DNA of 64,000 nt from Pseudarthrobacter sp. NIBRBAC000502770 (GCF_006517815.1 NZ_CP041198.1:2728001-2792000), one strand, 5' to 3'; numbered from the stretch's first letter, positions 34,765 through 43,771 are shown. Notes: generated from the sequence alone by a model not told the origin. Program-made: numbers and translations.

Positions 34765-35307
34765 CTAGGCTCCTGCGGGAAGGACCTGCGACAGCGTGTA
34801 GCTAACGTTTCCGAGGTTGTATTCCTTAGTGACGTCACTCCGGCCGGTGGTGGCGCCTTTGAATTCGAAAACAGTTGTGGCCGTAACAGTCTGGGTCGCG
34901 CTGCCTGTCACCGGCTTCAGGACGGTGGTGGACGTAACGTCACCCGCGCCGTTAGAGAGCTTGAGCGGTGAAACGGTGACGTTGTCGCTCGTGAACGTGC
35001 TGGCCGGAACGTTGGCGAGAACTACGTTGGCTGCCATTTTGTCGCCTACCAGCGTCACCGTCAGGTCCTGCGAGTAGGTGAGTTTGTCGCCCGGCACAAT
35101 TTTATAGGTGTTGATGTCGATCGGGTTGTTGTTCCGATCCTTCCAGACACCCGTACCTGCCTTGACGTTCAGGTCACCGGCGGCGATCGTGCCAGGCGTG
35201 GCGGTGTCGACCGCGTTCCACGCGGCCAGGGTACCCCCGCCGCCCAGCAGCAGTGCAGCGCCGACGGCGATAGCGGCAGTTCCCTTAACCAGAGTGCTGT
35301 TCTTCAT
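34765..35307 (-). CDS. SipW-operon secreted protein 1, likely major subunit (alternate-type signal peptide)
   Basis: 180 aa. Classic alternate-type signal: MKNSTLVKGTAAIAVGAALL then GGGGTLAAWNAVDTATPGTI. The mature part has a TasA-like beta-sandwich character (VPGDKLTYSQDLTVTLVGDK, ANVVLANVPASTF) and no cysteine. Proteins with this signal are exported and trimmed by the SipW peptidase encoded two genes on. First gene of the operon, GAGGGGAC just upstream of the ATG, and a hairpin right after the stop codon, both consistent with high expression. The name of a polymer is inference; only the secretion class is visible. Confidence 0.78.
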   Translation of the reverse strand: MKNSTLVKGTAAIAVGAALLLGGGGTLAAWNAVDTATPGTIAAGDLNVKAGTGVWKDRNNNPIDINTYKIVPGDKLTYSQDLTVTLVGDKMAANVVLANVPASTFTSDNVTVSPLKLSNGAGDVTSTTVLKPVTGSATQTVTATTVFEFKGATTGRSDVTKEYNLGNVSYTLSQVLPAGA

Positions 35308-35500
35308 GATGTCCCCTCAGACTTTGTGGTGTTCGTTCCTTTTGTCTAACTGGGGACCACTTTGCACGCCCAACCTCAGGAAGCGAGGGGGTAAAGAGTC
35401 AACAAATCCTCAAGGTATTTGAAAGTTCAACCGAGGCCTGACCTGCGCTTCTACCCCAAATGCCGCCCTCGGCGCCTCGCCTGCCGGGGCACCGCGGCAG

Positions 35501-36106
35501 CTACTGTTGCCGGCCCAGTTCGGCGCCAAGAATGTCCAGTGCGTTGGTACGCATGGCACTGAACGCCTGGTCCGGCCGCAGACCTGCCACATCCCTCAGC
35601 CATACGTAAGGTTCAATCCCGGCAACAGCCCTAAGCCGCACGGCCAGGCCGACGGTGTCGATTCCGGATCCGTTGGATTCCAGCGGCGCCAGGGCGTCGC
35701 CGTACCAGCCCACGGCGCGTCCGCCGCGCAGGGTGGGCCGGGCAGCGCCGGGAGTCAGGGACAGCCGCAAGGACGCGCGCAGCTGCGGTTCCCAGGCGCG
35801 GATGAACTCGAAGTGCGCGTCCAGGGTGCGTTCCAGGCGGGCACGGATGTCCGACGGCGGATCCTCACCTAGCAGCGACCCCAGCCCGGTTTCGGGGAGG
35901 GCCGCGTGCAGGAGGGCCTCCTTGTCCGGGAAGTAGCGGTAGGCAGTGGTCCGGGATATACCGGCAATGGCGGCGACTTCCGCAACCGACGGATCCTGCC
36001 CGTCCTTCAAGAGGTCCCGGAGCGAAGACACCAGCTCTTCACGGGTGCGCGACTTCTGCCGGGTCCTTCCGGTCTCCAGATATTTTTCATTGTGGCGTAC
36101 GGACAC
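35501..36106 (-). CDS. TetR-family regulator
   Basis: 201 aa. Helix-turn-helix PSVAEVAAIAGISRTTAYRYFPDKEAL (written as PSVAEVAAIAGISRTT and AYRYFPDKEAL, about 40-66), then a helical ligand domain with GWYGDALAPL and WLRDVAGLRPDQA. GTG start; -10 TATCAT lies 7 nt before it (complement of 36114-36119), so the transcript may be leaderless. The operator at 36125-36141 overlaps its promoter and that of the divergent cupin gene. It is 193 nt upstream of the SipW operon on the same strand, but no operator is seen there. Confidence 0.83.
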   Translation of the reverse strand: MSVRHNEKYLETGRTRQKSRTREELVSSLRDLLKDGQDPSVAEVAAIAGISRTTAYRYFPDKEALLHAALPETGLGSLLGEDPPSDIRARLERTLDAHFEFIRAWEPQLRASLRLSLTPGAARPTLRGGRAVGWYGDALAPLESNGSGIDTVGLAVRLRAVAGIEPYVWLRDVAGLRPDQAFSAMRTNALDILGAELGRQQ

Positions 36107-36124
36107 AAGACTTATGATACAGAC

Positions 36125-36141
36125 GTACCGTTATGGTACGG
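36125..36141. promoter_or_regulatory. TetR operator between regulator and cupin gene
   Basis: Inverted repeat CGTACC-GTTAT-GGTACG. It is adjacent to the regulator's -10 on the minus strand and within the -35 region of the cupin promoter (-10 TAAAAT at 36151-36156), so one dimer could repress both genes. Confidence 0.65.
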
Positions 36142-36174
36142 ATGTCCCATAAAATACTCATTGAGGGGTTTCCC

Positions 36175-36537
36175 GTGGCCGATCCCATTGCAGTGAATCC
36201 GCAGCACTACCGGCTCGTCTTCGAAAACGACCGGGTCCGCGTCCTCGAGTACAGCGACGGCCCGGGAGACACCACCGGCACCCATTCCCACCCTGACAGC
36301 GTGATGGTGACGCTCAGTTCCTTCACCCGCCGCCTCCGTTCAGGAGACCGGGAAGCGGATGTGGAGCTGCGGGCAGGGCAGGCCCGCTGGCTCGACGCGC
36401 AGGAACATTCCGGGACGAATACCGGCTCCACGCCTACACACTGCCTCTTTATCGAGCTGAAGGAGCCACATGTGGAGAGCCCCGGCCAGGATGAGCCGGC
36501 AACCCAGGCCGCCCACCTTGGCCCCGCTGATTCCTAG
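36175..36537 (+). CDS. Cupin-like protein
   Basis: 120 aa from GTG 36175 (GAGGGG 6 nt upstream); a longer frame starts at 36133 but lies over the operator. Cupin pattern: FENDRVRVLEYSDGPGD, GTHSHPDSVMVTLS (metal His pair) and ARWLDAQEHSGTN, ending PTHCLFIELKEP, as in small cupins that may bind metal. Enzymatic role unknown. Divergent from and presumably controlled by the adjacent TetR protein. Its stop overlaps the stop of the convergent TetR gene. Confidence 0.72.
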   Translation: MADPIAVNPQHYRLVFENDRVRVLEYSDGPGDTTGTHSHPDSVMVTLSSFTRRLRSGDREADVELRAGQARWLDAQEHSGTNTGSTPTHCLFIELKEPHVESPGQDEPATQAAHLGPADS

Positions 36538-37211
36538 CTGCCGGACAGCCCCCCGGGCCGGTCCCCTGCCAGCAGCAGCCGGCACCACGCATCGGCCAGC
36601 CATTCGGCGAACTGCCCAGGCGCCCACCCGCGCTGGCCCACCAGCAGCACCCAGTACTCGGGACCGTTCATACTCCAGACAACATCGGCAAGTTCAGCGG
36701 CCGGGCGGTCCGTCCGCAGCTCGCCGGTGGCGGCAAGGTCCTCCACGAACTTAAGCATGTTGGCGGCCCGCCGTTCGGAGATCTCGGTCCAGAGCGCTGC
36801 GCAGTCGGGATCGCTGCCCGCGGCGTCGCGAAGGGCCAGATAAACCGGCGCCAGGCGGGGCTGGATGCCGGCCAGCGCGTGCGCATAGATAGAAATTTTC
36901 CGGGCCGCCCCGCTCGCCTCCCGCAGGCGGATCACATAGTCCCGTTGTTCAGCGGGCACAGCCTGGCCGGTGCCCGAGATGGCCGTTTCCACCACTTCAC
37001 GCATGAGGTCCGGCTTCCGCCCGATGGTGGCATAGATGGTGTCGACGGCGACTCCGGCCCGCCGCGCAATGCCCGCCACGGTGGTGGACCGGTACCCCTC
37101 CCCCACGAAGAGTTCGCGGGCGGCAACCAGCACTGCCTCGCGGGTGGCGGCCGCCTGCTCCTTCCGCCGGGGCGAGTGGTAGCGGCGGGCGGGGGCATTG
37201 ACTTCACTCAT
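36534..37211 (-). CDS. TetR-family regulator of the flavoprotein
   Basis: 225 aa from ATG 37211; the frame continues to 37451 across the operator and is not coding there. HTH: TTVAGIARRAGVAVDTIYATIG (given as TTVAGIARRAGVAV and DTIYATIG, about 41-62), then a helical C-terminal domain. The perfect 10-bp inverted repeat at 37230-37254 lies between it and the divergent flavoprotein gene. Confidence 0.83.
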   Translation of the reverse strand: MSEVNAPARRYHSPRRKEQAAATREAVLVAARELFVGEGYRSTTVAGIARRAGVAVDTIYATIGRKPDLMREVVETAISGTGQAVPAEQRDYVIRLREASGAARKISIYAHALAGIQPRLAPVYLALRDAAGSDPDCAALWTEISERRAANMLKFVEDLAATGELRTDRPAAELADVVWSMNGPEYWVLLVGQRGWAPGQFAEWLADAWCRLLLAGDRPGGLSGS

Positions 37212-37229
37212 TGGCGGGCCTAGCCTTAT

Positions 37230-37254
37230 TTCATCCGAATACTGTTCGGATGAA
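37230..37254. promoter_or_regulatory. TetR operator upstream of the flavoprotein gene
   Basis: Perfect arms TTCATCCGAA (37230-37239) and TTCGGATGAA (37245-37254) with spacer TACTG. Next to it on the minus strand is a -10 TACAAT (complement of 37254-37259), so binding would block the regulator's own start. Confidence 0.75.
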
Positions 37255-37339
37255 TTGTAGCAGGAAGCCCCGGACCGCAGGGCACTGACACAGCGCACCG
37301 CGTCAACGCAACGGAACAGGGGCGGAAGGGCAGGGCACC

Positions 37340-38470
37340 ATGTCAGAGCACTTCGACACCGTAGTGATAGGCGGCGGCCAGGCAGGCCTGGCCATGGGCT
37401 ACCACTTGTCCCGCGCCAGGCGTTCGTTCGTGATCCTCGATGAGAACCCACGGACCGGAGACAGCTGGCGCACCCGCTGGGACTCCCTCAGGCTCTTCAC
37501 CCCTGCCCGGTACGACGCCCTTCCCGGCAGCCGCTATCCCGCCGCGCCCTGGTCCTACCCGTCGCGTGAAGAATTCGCCAACTACCTCAGCAGCTATGCG
37601 CAGACGTTCCACCTGCCCGTCAGGAACAATCGCAGGGTCACCCGCCTCAGCCACAACGGAAACAGTTTCACCATCGAAACTGACGGCCAAAACCTGGCGG
37701 CAGACAACGTGGTGGTCGCCCCCGGCTGGGACCGCAAGCCAAAAGTGCCGGCCTTCGCTGACCAGCTCAGCCCGGATATCAGGCAGCTCACGGCGGGCAC
37801 CTATAAGGGCCCAAGGGACCTGGCAGCAGGCCCCGTCCTGGTGGTCGGGGCAGGCAACTCCGGAGCCGACGTCGCGCTTGAACTCGCGTCCACCCACAAG
37901 GTTTATTTTTCGGGGCGGCACCCGGGCCAGATCCCCTGGCCCATCGACGCCGTGGCGGCCCGCCCGCTCACCCTCGCCGTCTTCTTCGCCTTCTCACACA
38001 TCGTGAACCTCAACACGCCCGCCGGACGGAAAGCCCGGCCGCACATCCTCGCCCACAGCGGGCCGTTGGTCCGGGTGAAAGACCGTGACCTGGTGCGTGC
38101 CGGCGTCGAACGTGTCCCCAGGACGGAAGGCGCCAAAGACGGCCGCCCACAGCTCGCGGACGGCAGAACGCTTGAAATTACCAACGTCATTTGGTGCACC
38201 GGTTTCCGGCCGGACCTGGCGTGGATTGACCTGCCGGTGACCGGCCCGGACGGGGAGCCGAAGCAGGTCCGCGGCGTAGCCAAACCGCAGGGGCTGTATT
38301 TCCTGGGCGCCACCTTCCAGCAGTCGCTGGCGTCCTCGATGGTGAACGGCGTGGGCAGGGATGCGGCCTTCATCGCCCGGCATATCGCCGCAAGAGCGCC
38401 GCGGCCAGCAAATGCACTGGGCAACGCGGCCGCCACAGTCAGGCCGGAAGGTTCAGCTGCTCCACAATGA
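37340..38470 (+). CDS. FMO-like NAD(P)/FAD-dependent oxidoreductase
   Basis: 376 aa. FAD Rossmann motif VVIGGGQAGLAMGYHL (about 8-23), NADPH motif VVGAGNSGADVALELAS (about 173-189), and the conserved IWCTGFRPDLAWI followed by GLYFLGATFQQSLASSMVNG near the C terminus. It resembles flavin monooxygenases (YUCCA/ArsO-like) that oxidise small molecules; substrate unknown. Expression is probably induced through the divergent TetR repressor. The 3' end overlaps the convergent hydrolase gene by 32 nt. Confidence 0.8.
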   Translation: MSEHFDTVVIGGGQAGLAMGYHLSRARRSFVILDENPRTGDSWRTRWDSLRLFTPARYDALPGSRYPAAPWSYPSREEFANYLSSYAQTFHLPVRNNRRVTRLSHNGNSFTIETDGQNLAADNVVVAPGWDRKPKVPAFADQLSPDIRQLTAGTYKGPRDLAAGPVLVVGAGNSGADVALELASTHKVYFSGRHPGQIPWPIDAVAARPLTLAVFFAFSHIVNLNTPAGRKARPHILAHSGPLVRVKDRDLVRAGVERVPRTEGAKDGRPQLADGRTLEITNVIWCTGFRPDLAWIDLPVTGPDGEPKQVRGVAKPQGLYFLGATFQQSLASSMVNGVGRDAAFIARHIAARAPRPANALGNAAATVRPEGSAAPQ

Positions 38471-39140
38471 TGCGGGCGGTGGCGGGGTCGCCAAGGATAC
38501 GGAAATGCCCCGCCACCGGCAGCTCAATGTTGGTGGCCCCGGGCAGGACGCTCCCCTCCGGAATGTGTGGATCGAACGGCCCATACAGGGAAGTGATGCG
38601 GCTGTTAATGGTCTGCTCGCGCGACATCTGGAGGGTCAGGGCGTTCCGCGGCGAGAAGATCCGCAGGCTGGGAAGCAGCATGTAACGGGCGTAGCGCGAG
38701 CCGGAAAACGGCGAGCACACAGCGATCATCCGGTCGATCCGGTGTTCGGGATCCAGGGACAGCATGGTGTACTTGCCGATCAGGCCGCCCTTGCTGTGCG
38801 CCACCAGGATGGCATCGCGCAACCCCGCCTCCTCAAGGTGCTGCGCCACCAGCTTGGCGCCGTCCGGCACCTTCAGTTTGTTGCGCTGGAGCACCGTGAC
38901 CACATGCACCGGGTGCCCGGCGTCGTGGATGGCCTGGATAAGCGGCATCATGAACTGCCAGTTTTCGTACACGCCGGGAATGATCACCACGGGTGCGCGG
39001 GTCCCGTTGCGGAAGGACGCCGGCTGCACGCGCGAGAAGAATCCGCGGACCTGCCAGACCGCGGCGTACACGTAGTCCTGCGCCCACCACACAGCCTTCT
39101 GCAGCGGACTGATGCGGGCAGCGGCGCCGGGATCACTCAT
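38439..39140 (-). CDS. Alpha/beta-hydrolase, lipase-like
   Basis: 233 aa. VVIIPGVYENWQFMMPLIQA (oxyanion region), nucleophile elbow in VAHSKGGLIG (about residue 119), acid in LYGPFDPHIPEG and catalytic His in PVAGHFRILGD. No signal peptide. Natural substrate unknown. ATG start at 39140. Ends inside the convergent flavoprotein gene. Confidence 0.8.
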   Translation of the reverse strand: MSDPGAAARISPLQKAVWWAQDYVYAAVWQVRGFFSRVQPASFRNGTRAPVVIIPGVYENWQFMMPLIQAIHDAGHPVHVVTVLQRNKLKVPDGAKLVAQHLEEAGLRDAILVAHSKGGLIGKYTMLSLDPEHRIDRMIAVCSPFSGSRYARYMLLPSLRIFSPRNALTLQMSREQTINSRITSLYGPFDPHIPEGSVLPGATNIELPVAGHFRILGDPATARIIVEQLNLPA

Positions 39141-39199
39141 GAGTCGAGAATAGCCGCGCCGCGCGCCCTACCCACCAACAGGCCGCGCCAACACGCCCT

Positions 39200-39260
39200 G
39201 TTGCCCTATCAGATCTGGTCGCCAAAGCCCCGGCTTAGGGACCATATCTGATGGAGCAAC
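39200..39260 (-). terminator. Long hairpin after the MFS gene at 39.3-40.5 kb
   Basis: A 21-bp stem (39200-39220 with 39240-39260, 18 paired; core ATCAGATCTGGTC with GACCATATCTGAT) and a 19-nt loop, ending at the MFS stop codon. It separates the MFS gene from the hydrolase gene. Confidence 0.7.
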
Positions 39261-40477
39261 TAGTAGTTGCGGCGGTGCTTCAGGCGGGGAATCACGACGG
39301 CGAACACGGCCGCCGCCGCGAACCCCAGGACACCCGTGGCGGCGATGCCCGGGCCCAGGGAGGCAAGCGCGGTCACCCCGGAGAGGAGGACTGGTCCCCC
39401 GGTGGACCCGGCGTCGGCCATGAACCGCCAGAGGCCCAGGAACTGCCCGCGGCCGCGGTCCGGCGAGAAATCGGCACCGAGGGTCATCACCAGTCCGGAG
39501 CTGATGCCGTTGCCAAACCCGATCAGCAGCGCGGCCAGCAGCAACCCCACGAAGGACCCTGTCAGCGGGATCAGGAGCAGGGCGGTCCCCATGAGCAGCG
39601 TGGAGGGTACGGCCACCCACTGCCGGCCCTTGCGGTCCATGAGCTTTCCGGCCGGGTAGAACACCAGCATGTCGATAGCGCCGGACAGCCCGTAGATCAG
39701 GGAGGCGGAGGTGGCGTCCATGCCCAGATGGTCGGACCAGAGCGGGATCACCACCTGCCGGGAGGACCGCAGCGCGCTGAGCAGCAGGATGCCCACCCCC
39801 AGCGAAAGGAACACGCCCGCATGGGACACCGCAACGCTGCGGAGCGTGGGCTGGGGCCCGGCGTCCGCACCCGTGCGTACCTCCGGCGTCGTTAGGTCCG
39901 GGATGGTGAGGGACAGCAGGGCGGCGGCCGCCATGGCCACCACGCCCACCCAGTAGGCGCCGGCGATGCCGAAGAACTGCATCACCGCCGCCCCCGCAAA
40001 CGGGCCGATGAACACTCCGATCCGGTTCACGCCGCCCAGCGTGGACAGCGCGCGGGCACGGAACGCCACGGGCACCGCCTCGGTGAGGTATTTTTGCCGC
40101 GCCAGGCCAAACACTGCTCCGGACATCCCGACGACGGTCATCGCCACGGCGAGCAGCCACAGTCCGTTCGGTGCCAGTGAGGACGTGGCGGCGGCCGCCA
40201 GGGCCAGGCCGGCGGCGACGGCGGCCCCCACGATGGACCAGCGTTCACCGAAGCGCAGGGTCACCAGGGACGCGGGCAGGTTGAAGAACCAGGACCCCAG
40301 CCCGATCAATGTGACGATCAGCGCTGCCACCGCCACCGAGGCACCAAGGTCGCGGGCGGACAACGCCACCACCGGCAGGATGGCACCCTGCCCGATTCCG
40401 AAAAGCAAGGTGGGGCCGAAGGCGGCCACTGCAATGCTGCGCAGGTTGAAGGGCTCGGGGTCGTCCGGGGAAGTCAT
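39260..40477 (-). CDS. MFS transporter
   Basis: 405 aa, twelve membrane segments in two halves; AGKLMDRKGRQWVAVPS is the half-repeat of the loop 2-3 motif and GNGISSGLVMTLGADFSP the helix typical of drug or sugar efflux. The ATG at 40477 has no ribosome site; TAGGAT lies 7 nt upstream (complement of 40485-40490), so the mRNA may be leaderless. Substrate unknown. Confidence 0.82.
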   Translation of the reverse strand: MTSPDDPEPFNLRSIAVAAFGPTLLFGIGQGAILPVVALSARDLGASVAVAALIVTLIGLGSWFFNLPASLVTLRFGERWSIVGAAVAAGLALAAAATSSLAPNGLWLLAVAMTVVGMSGAVFGLARQKYLTEAVPVAFRARALSTLGGVNRIGVFIGPFAGAAVMQFFGIAGAYWVGVVAMAAAALLSLTIPDLTTPEVRTGADAGPQPTLRSVAVSHAGVFLSLGVGILLLSALRSSRQVVIPLWSDHLGMDATSASLIYGLSGAIDMLVFYPAGKLMDRKGRQWVAVPSTLLMGTALLLIPLTGSFVGLLLAALLIGFGNGISSGLVMTLGADFSPDRGRGQFLGLWRFMADAGSTGGPVLLSGVTALASLGPGIAATGVLGFAAAAVFAVVIPRLKHRRNY

Positions 40478-40576
40478 CAGATTTATCCTATGGCCGCCCG
40501 ATCCGGACCTCCCGCATTGGCAGGGGTGCCAGGAGTTTCCGGGGCCGCCCTGATGGGCCTGCGGTTCGGCCGGCCT

Positions 40577-41008
40577 TCAGCGTGCCCGCGGCTCCAGCCC
40601 GGCAAGGGCGCGGAACAGGTTTACCAGTTCCACGACGGCACCGATGATCGAGCCCACGATTCCGAGGACCAGGAAGACACGCACCAGGATGGGCCAGCCG
40701 GACCAGGCGGTGCCGAAGTCGAAAGGGAAGACGTCCCAGAGGCACAGCATGGCGGCCACCCCGATGCCCATGACCACAAGGTTTCCCAGTGCCAGCAGCG
40801 CCCTGGAGCGGATCAGCACGCACACGAGGTTCACTACGATGCCGGCGATCAACGAGGCATTGATCAGGTCCAGGGCCCTTGCCATGTCCGCCGTCAGGAA
40901 CGGCAGCACCCGCCACCCGGGCCAGATGTTGATCCCGTACAGCAGCAGGGCGTTGATGATCGCGGAGCCTATGCTGCCGCTGCGGCCAGCACTGGTCCTG
41001 TTTGCCAT
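40577..41008 (-). CDS. Hypothetical membrane protein, four helices
   Basis: 143 aa from ATG 41008 (GGAGGG 6 nt upstream; the frame begins 5 codons earlier). Four predicted membrane helices (e.g. LVCVLIRSRALLALGNLVVM, WPILVRVFLVLGIVGSIIG) and a short basic C terminus. No family recognised by eye. Followed by a 99-nt gap before the MFS gene on the same strand. Confidence 0.68.
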   Translation of the reverse strand: MANRTSAGRSGSIGSAIINALLLYGINIWPGWRVLPFLTADMARALDLINASLIAGIVVNLVCVLIRSRALLALGNLVVMGIGVAAMLCLWDVFPFDFGTAWSGWPILVRVFLVLGIVGSIIGAVVELVNLFRALAGLEPRAR

Positions 41009-41252
41009 CGCCACCCTCCTCACCGGTTGCCTGGCTACCCCTCCGCAGCGCCCCTAATCCGGCATCGGTTGCTTCGTACCGGTCGTTTTTACAGCGCTCA
41101 AAACGGCAGATACCCAGCAATCGATGCAGGGAGGGGGCTGTTGGGCGCCAGCGGACGTGCAACCAGAGTCGCGCAGGGCGTGCGACGGCGGGAAGTGCCG
41201 AAGGTCCCACGGGCGCCGGCGGGAGCCGGGCCGGGAGAATGATGCCGGGGAA

Positions 41253-41798
41253 TCAGCAGCCCGCCAGCGGTTCATCGGCCTTGCCGTCCGCCGCGGCGTT
41301 CACCAGTTCTTCTGCAACAAAATGCAGCTTGGTATTGGTGTGCTGGCTCCTGGTGGCCAGGACCTGGAACGCCGCCGGCCCGTCCACACCCCGCAGCGCC
41401 ATGACAACGCCCTTGGCCTGCTCGATCAGGGCCTTGTGTCCGTAGGCCCCCTCGATGGCCTCCTCTGCCGCATGCTGGGACTCGATCCGCAGGCTCTGGG
41501 TCACATCCACCATGAACCCGCGGACGTACCCGACGTGGCCCGTAGGATCGGCAATGGCCTGGACTGCGGAAACAACGCGCCGCTCCTTGCCGCGCACGTC
41601 AATGACCCGGTGGCGGAGCGCGCCTTGGCCGCCGCCGTCCAGCAGATTTTCCCAGAGGGCGCGGACAGGCTCCCGGTCCAGCGGATGCTTGTGGGCCATG
41701 AAGAGTTCCAGGGTGGGCACCACCTCGCCTGGCTTGAGGCCGTGGATGCCGAACACCGGCTTTTGGCGCGGCAGGCCCCGTAAAAATGCGGGGGTCAC
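41253..41798 (-). CDS. PAS-ANTAR domain protein
   Basis: 181 aa from GTG 41798; a TTG frame extends to 41861 and either start is possible. PAS part: VFGIHGLKPGEVVPTLELFM and HRVIDVRGKERRVVSAVQAI; C-terminal ANTAR: ALIEQAKGVVMALRGVDGPA then TRSQHTNTKLHFVAEELV, with the conserved Ala-Gly/Val core. ANTAR proteins bind paired-hexaloop RNA and act as antiterminators, usually with a sensory domain in front. The PAS N terminus is shorter than in Arthrobacter relatives (the WWWSDEVYRM segment is missing), so a truncation or a mis-set start is possible. Confidence 0.72.
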   Translation of the reverse strand: MTPAFLRGLPRQKPVFGIHGLKPGEVVPTLELFMAHKHPLDREPVRALWENLLDGGGQGALRHRVIDVRGKERRVVSAVQAIADPTGHVGYVRGFMVDVTQSLRIESQHAAEEAIEGAYGHKALIEQAKGVVMALRGVDGPAAFQVLATRSQHTNTKLHFVAEELVNAAADGKADEPLAGC

Positions 41799-41875
41799 AA
41801 GTTGCCCGCGAAGGAGTAGCGTTCGCCTTATGGGGCGCCGATGATCTGCGCCCACAGCCAAGGGGAGGTCATTTC

Positions 41876-42217
41876 ATGGGTGAAGTGTGGATCCGCACGC
41901 TGGGCAACGGGTTGGTCCGGGCAGACCGGGTCACGGAAATTTCATCCACCCGGGGGTCCCTTCACGAGGACAGCGGGTATTCATTGAAAGTCATCGTGGA
42001 CGGCAAGGGCCACGTGCTGATCGACGACGGCGGTCTGGAGGGTTCGCTGCCCGAGCGGCTGGAATACGCCAGGCACATGGAAGACGCCCTGCTGCTGGCT
42101 ATCGACGAGGCGCGCGAGAGCGACCCGTCCATGGTGATCTCATACGAGCCGGAACGCGAGCGCTGGTCCTCAGCACCGGTTTCGGTCTTAACGGGAAGGC
42201 TCCCCGAAGTCGTCTGA
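41876..42217 (+). CDS. Hypothetical 113-aa protein
   Basis: Not recognised. Begins MGEVWIRTLGNGLVRADRV, a small beta-rich N terminus, then SLPERLEYARHMEDALLLAI, an acidic helix. The start is well set: GGGAGG 8 nt before ATG 41876. Divergent from the PAS-ANTAR gene. No transmembrane segment, no Cys. Similar short proteins are common in Arthrobacter, possibly reading the PAS partner, but this is only positional. Confidence 0.55.
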   Translation: MGEVWIRTLGNGLVRADRVTEISSTRGSLHEDSGYSLKVIVDGKGHVLIDDGGLEGSLPERLEYARHMEDALLLAIDEARESDPSMVISYEPERERWSSAPVSVLTGRLPEVV

Positions 42218-42265
42218 CCTGGGGAGCCATCGCGCTGCACAGCATTAAGTCGCGCTGCACAGCCT

Positions 42266-43243
42266 CTAGTTGTGTGTCGGCTCCTCCACGAGGGCTGTGG
42301 CGATGCTGGCGGCGTCCTCCAGGGCGGCCAGGAAGCGCTCGGCGTCAAGGGCTGCCGCGCAGCCGGTGCCTGCTGCGGTGATGGCCTGCCGGTAGCGGTG
42401 GTCCACGGCATCGCCGCAGGCGAAGACGCCGGGCAGGTTGGTGCACGTAGTGGGCGCGTCCACCTTGATGTAGCCTTCGTCGTCCAGGTCCACCTGACCG
42501 GCCACCAGGTCGGTGCGGGGCAGGTGGCCGATGGCCACGAAGATGCCGGTGGCGTCCTGGTGCCGGGTTTCGCCGGTACGGGTGTCCGTCAGGGTCACGC
42601 CGCTGACCTTGCCGTCGCCGTGGATGGCCGTCACGGCGGAGTTCCAGGCGAAGCGGATCTTGGGATTGTCCTTGGCTCGCTGGGCCATGATCCGGGAGGC
42701 GCGGAGCTCACCCTTGCGGACCACGACGGTAACAGACTTTCCGAAGCGGGTCAGGAAGGTTGCTTCCTCCATGGCGGAGTCGCCGCCGCCCACCACGATG
42801 ATGTCCTGCTCGCGGAAGAAGAACCCGTCGCAGGTGGCGCACCAGGAGACGCCGTGGCCGCTGAACTTTTTCTCCTCAGGCAGGCCGAGTTCCTTGTAGG
42901 CGGAGCCGGTGGCCAGGATGACGGCCTGGGCCTCGTACGTCTCCCCCGCTCCGGTGACCACGCGCTTGACCGGACCTTTCAGGTCGACGGACGTGGCGTC
43001 GTCGTACTCTATGCGCGCGCCGAACTTTTCCGCCTGCTGCTGCAGCCCGTCCATCAGCTCCGGGCCCTGGACGCCGCCGGGGAAGCCCGGGAAGTTTTCC
43101 ACCTCGGTGGTGTTCATCAGGGCGCCGCCGGCGGTCACGGATCCTGCCAGCACCAGGGGGTTCAATCCGGCGCGGGCGGCGTAGATGGCGGCGGTGTAGC
43201 CGGAGGGGCCTGAGCCGATAATGATCAGCTGTTCTTTGCTCAT
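42266..43243 (-). CDS. trxB: Thioredoxin reductase
   Basis: 325 aa from ATG 43243 (AAGGA 6 nt upstream; the open frame to 43303 is excess). FAD motif [21 protein letters not shown] motif [16 protein letters not shown] and the redox pair CATC in SWCATCDG (Cys135, Cys138). It reduces thioredoxin with NADPH in the cytosol. The partner thioredoxin gene is not adjacent. Confidence 0.92.
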   Translation of the reverse strand: MSKEQLIIIGSGPSGYTAAIYAARAGLNPLVLAGSVTAGGALMNTTEVENFPGFPGGVQGPELMDGLQQQAEKFGARIEYDDATSVDLKGPVKRVVTGAGETYEAQAVILATGSAYKELGLPEEKKFSGHGVSWCATCDGFFFREQDIIVVGGGDSAMEEATFLTRFGKSVTVVVRKGELRASRIMAQRAKDNPKIRFAWNSAVTAIHGDGKVSGVTLTDTRTGETRHQDATGIFVAIGHLPRTDLVAGQVDLDDEGYIKVDAPTTCTNLPGVFACGDAVDHRYRQAITAAGTGCAAALDAERFLAALEDAASIATALVEEPTHN

Positions 43244-43345
43244 TGCGTGTCCTTCGGGGGCGGTGCGGAAGAGGCGTGCCTTGATCTCATCACGGAATGG
43301 CACGGCAGGGCCAACGCCGGCGTCGATGTAACAAACGTCACTGTG

Positions 43346-43374
43346 TTGCGCACATCACATTGGTTGCCTAATCT
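43346..43374 (+). promoter_or_regulatory. Promoter of the STAS-like small gene
   Basis: -35 TTGCGC (43346-43351), 17 bp, -10 TAATCT (43369-43374), pointing at the TTG-started gene at 43448. The leader would be about 65 nt. Confidence 0.4.
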
Positions 43375-43447
43375 GGTTGAGGCTTAAGCAAATAGGTCAT
43401 GCAAGAAGCTGCAGCGTCGCAGCCAATGCCGGGGAAGGCTTTACATC

Positions 43448-43771
43448 TTGAACTCTAAGCTGAACATCGTGGTCCGGGTCGATCTGGACCACAGCAAGGC
43501 CCAGGTGATTGCAAAGGGGCATATCACCATCCACAGCGTCAACGCCCTCTATGTAGTTGCAAAGCGTGCCAACTCCCTCAGGGGAGGCCTGGACCTGGAG
43601 CTTGATATCTCTGGCGCCTGGGTGGATGCGGAGGCGCTGGAAATGCTCCACGCCTCGTCCGAAACGAGGCAGCTGCCCGCGAGGATCGATCCCGACCAGG
43701 CACCCTGCACCATCAGCGTGCTGGCTGGCCGCCGACATCCGCGCACCGCGCCGGTACGGCTGGCTGCCTAA
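43448..43771 (+). CDS. Hypothetical STAS-like small protein
   Basis: 107 aa. Pattern of alternating beta strands and helices: VVRVDLDHSKAQVIAKGHIT, NALYVVAKRANSLRGGLDLEL, DAEALEMLHASSE. The arrangement is like a short anti-sigma antagonist (STAS) domain but the conserved phospho-Ser motif is not seen. TTG start with GGGGAAGG 9 nt upstream. Divergent from trxB, convergent with the next gene through a strong hairpin. Confidence 0.45.
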   Translation: MNSKLNIVVRVDLDHSKAQVIAKGHITIHSVNALYVVAKRANSLRGGLDLELDISGAWVDAEALEMLHASSETRQLPARIDPDQAPCTISVLAGRRHPRTAPVRLAA

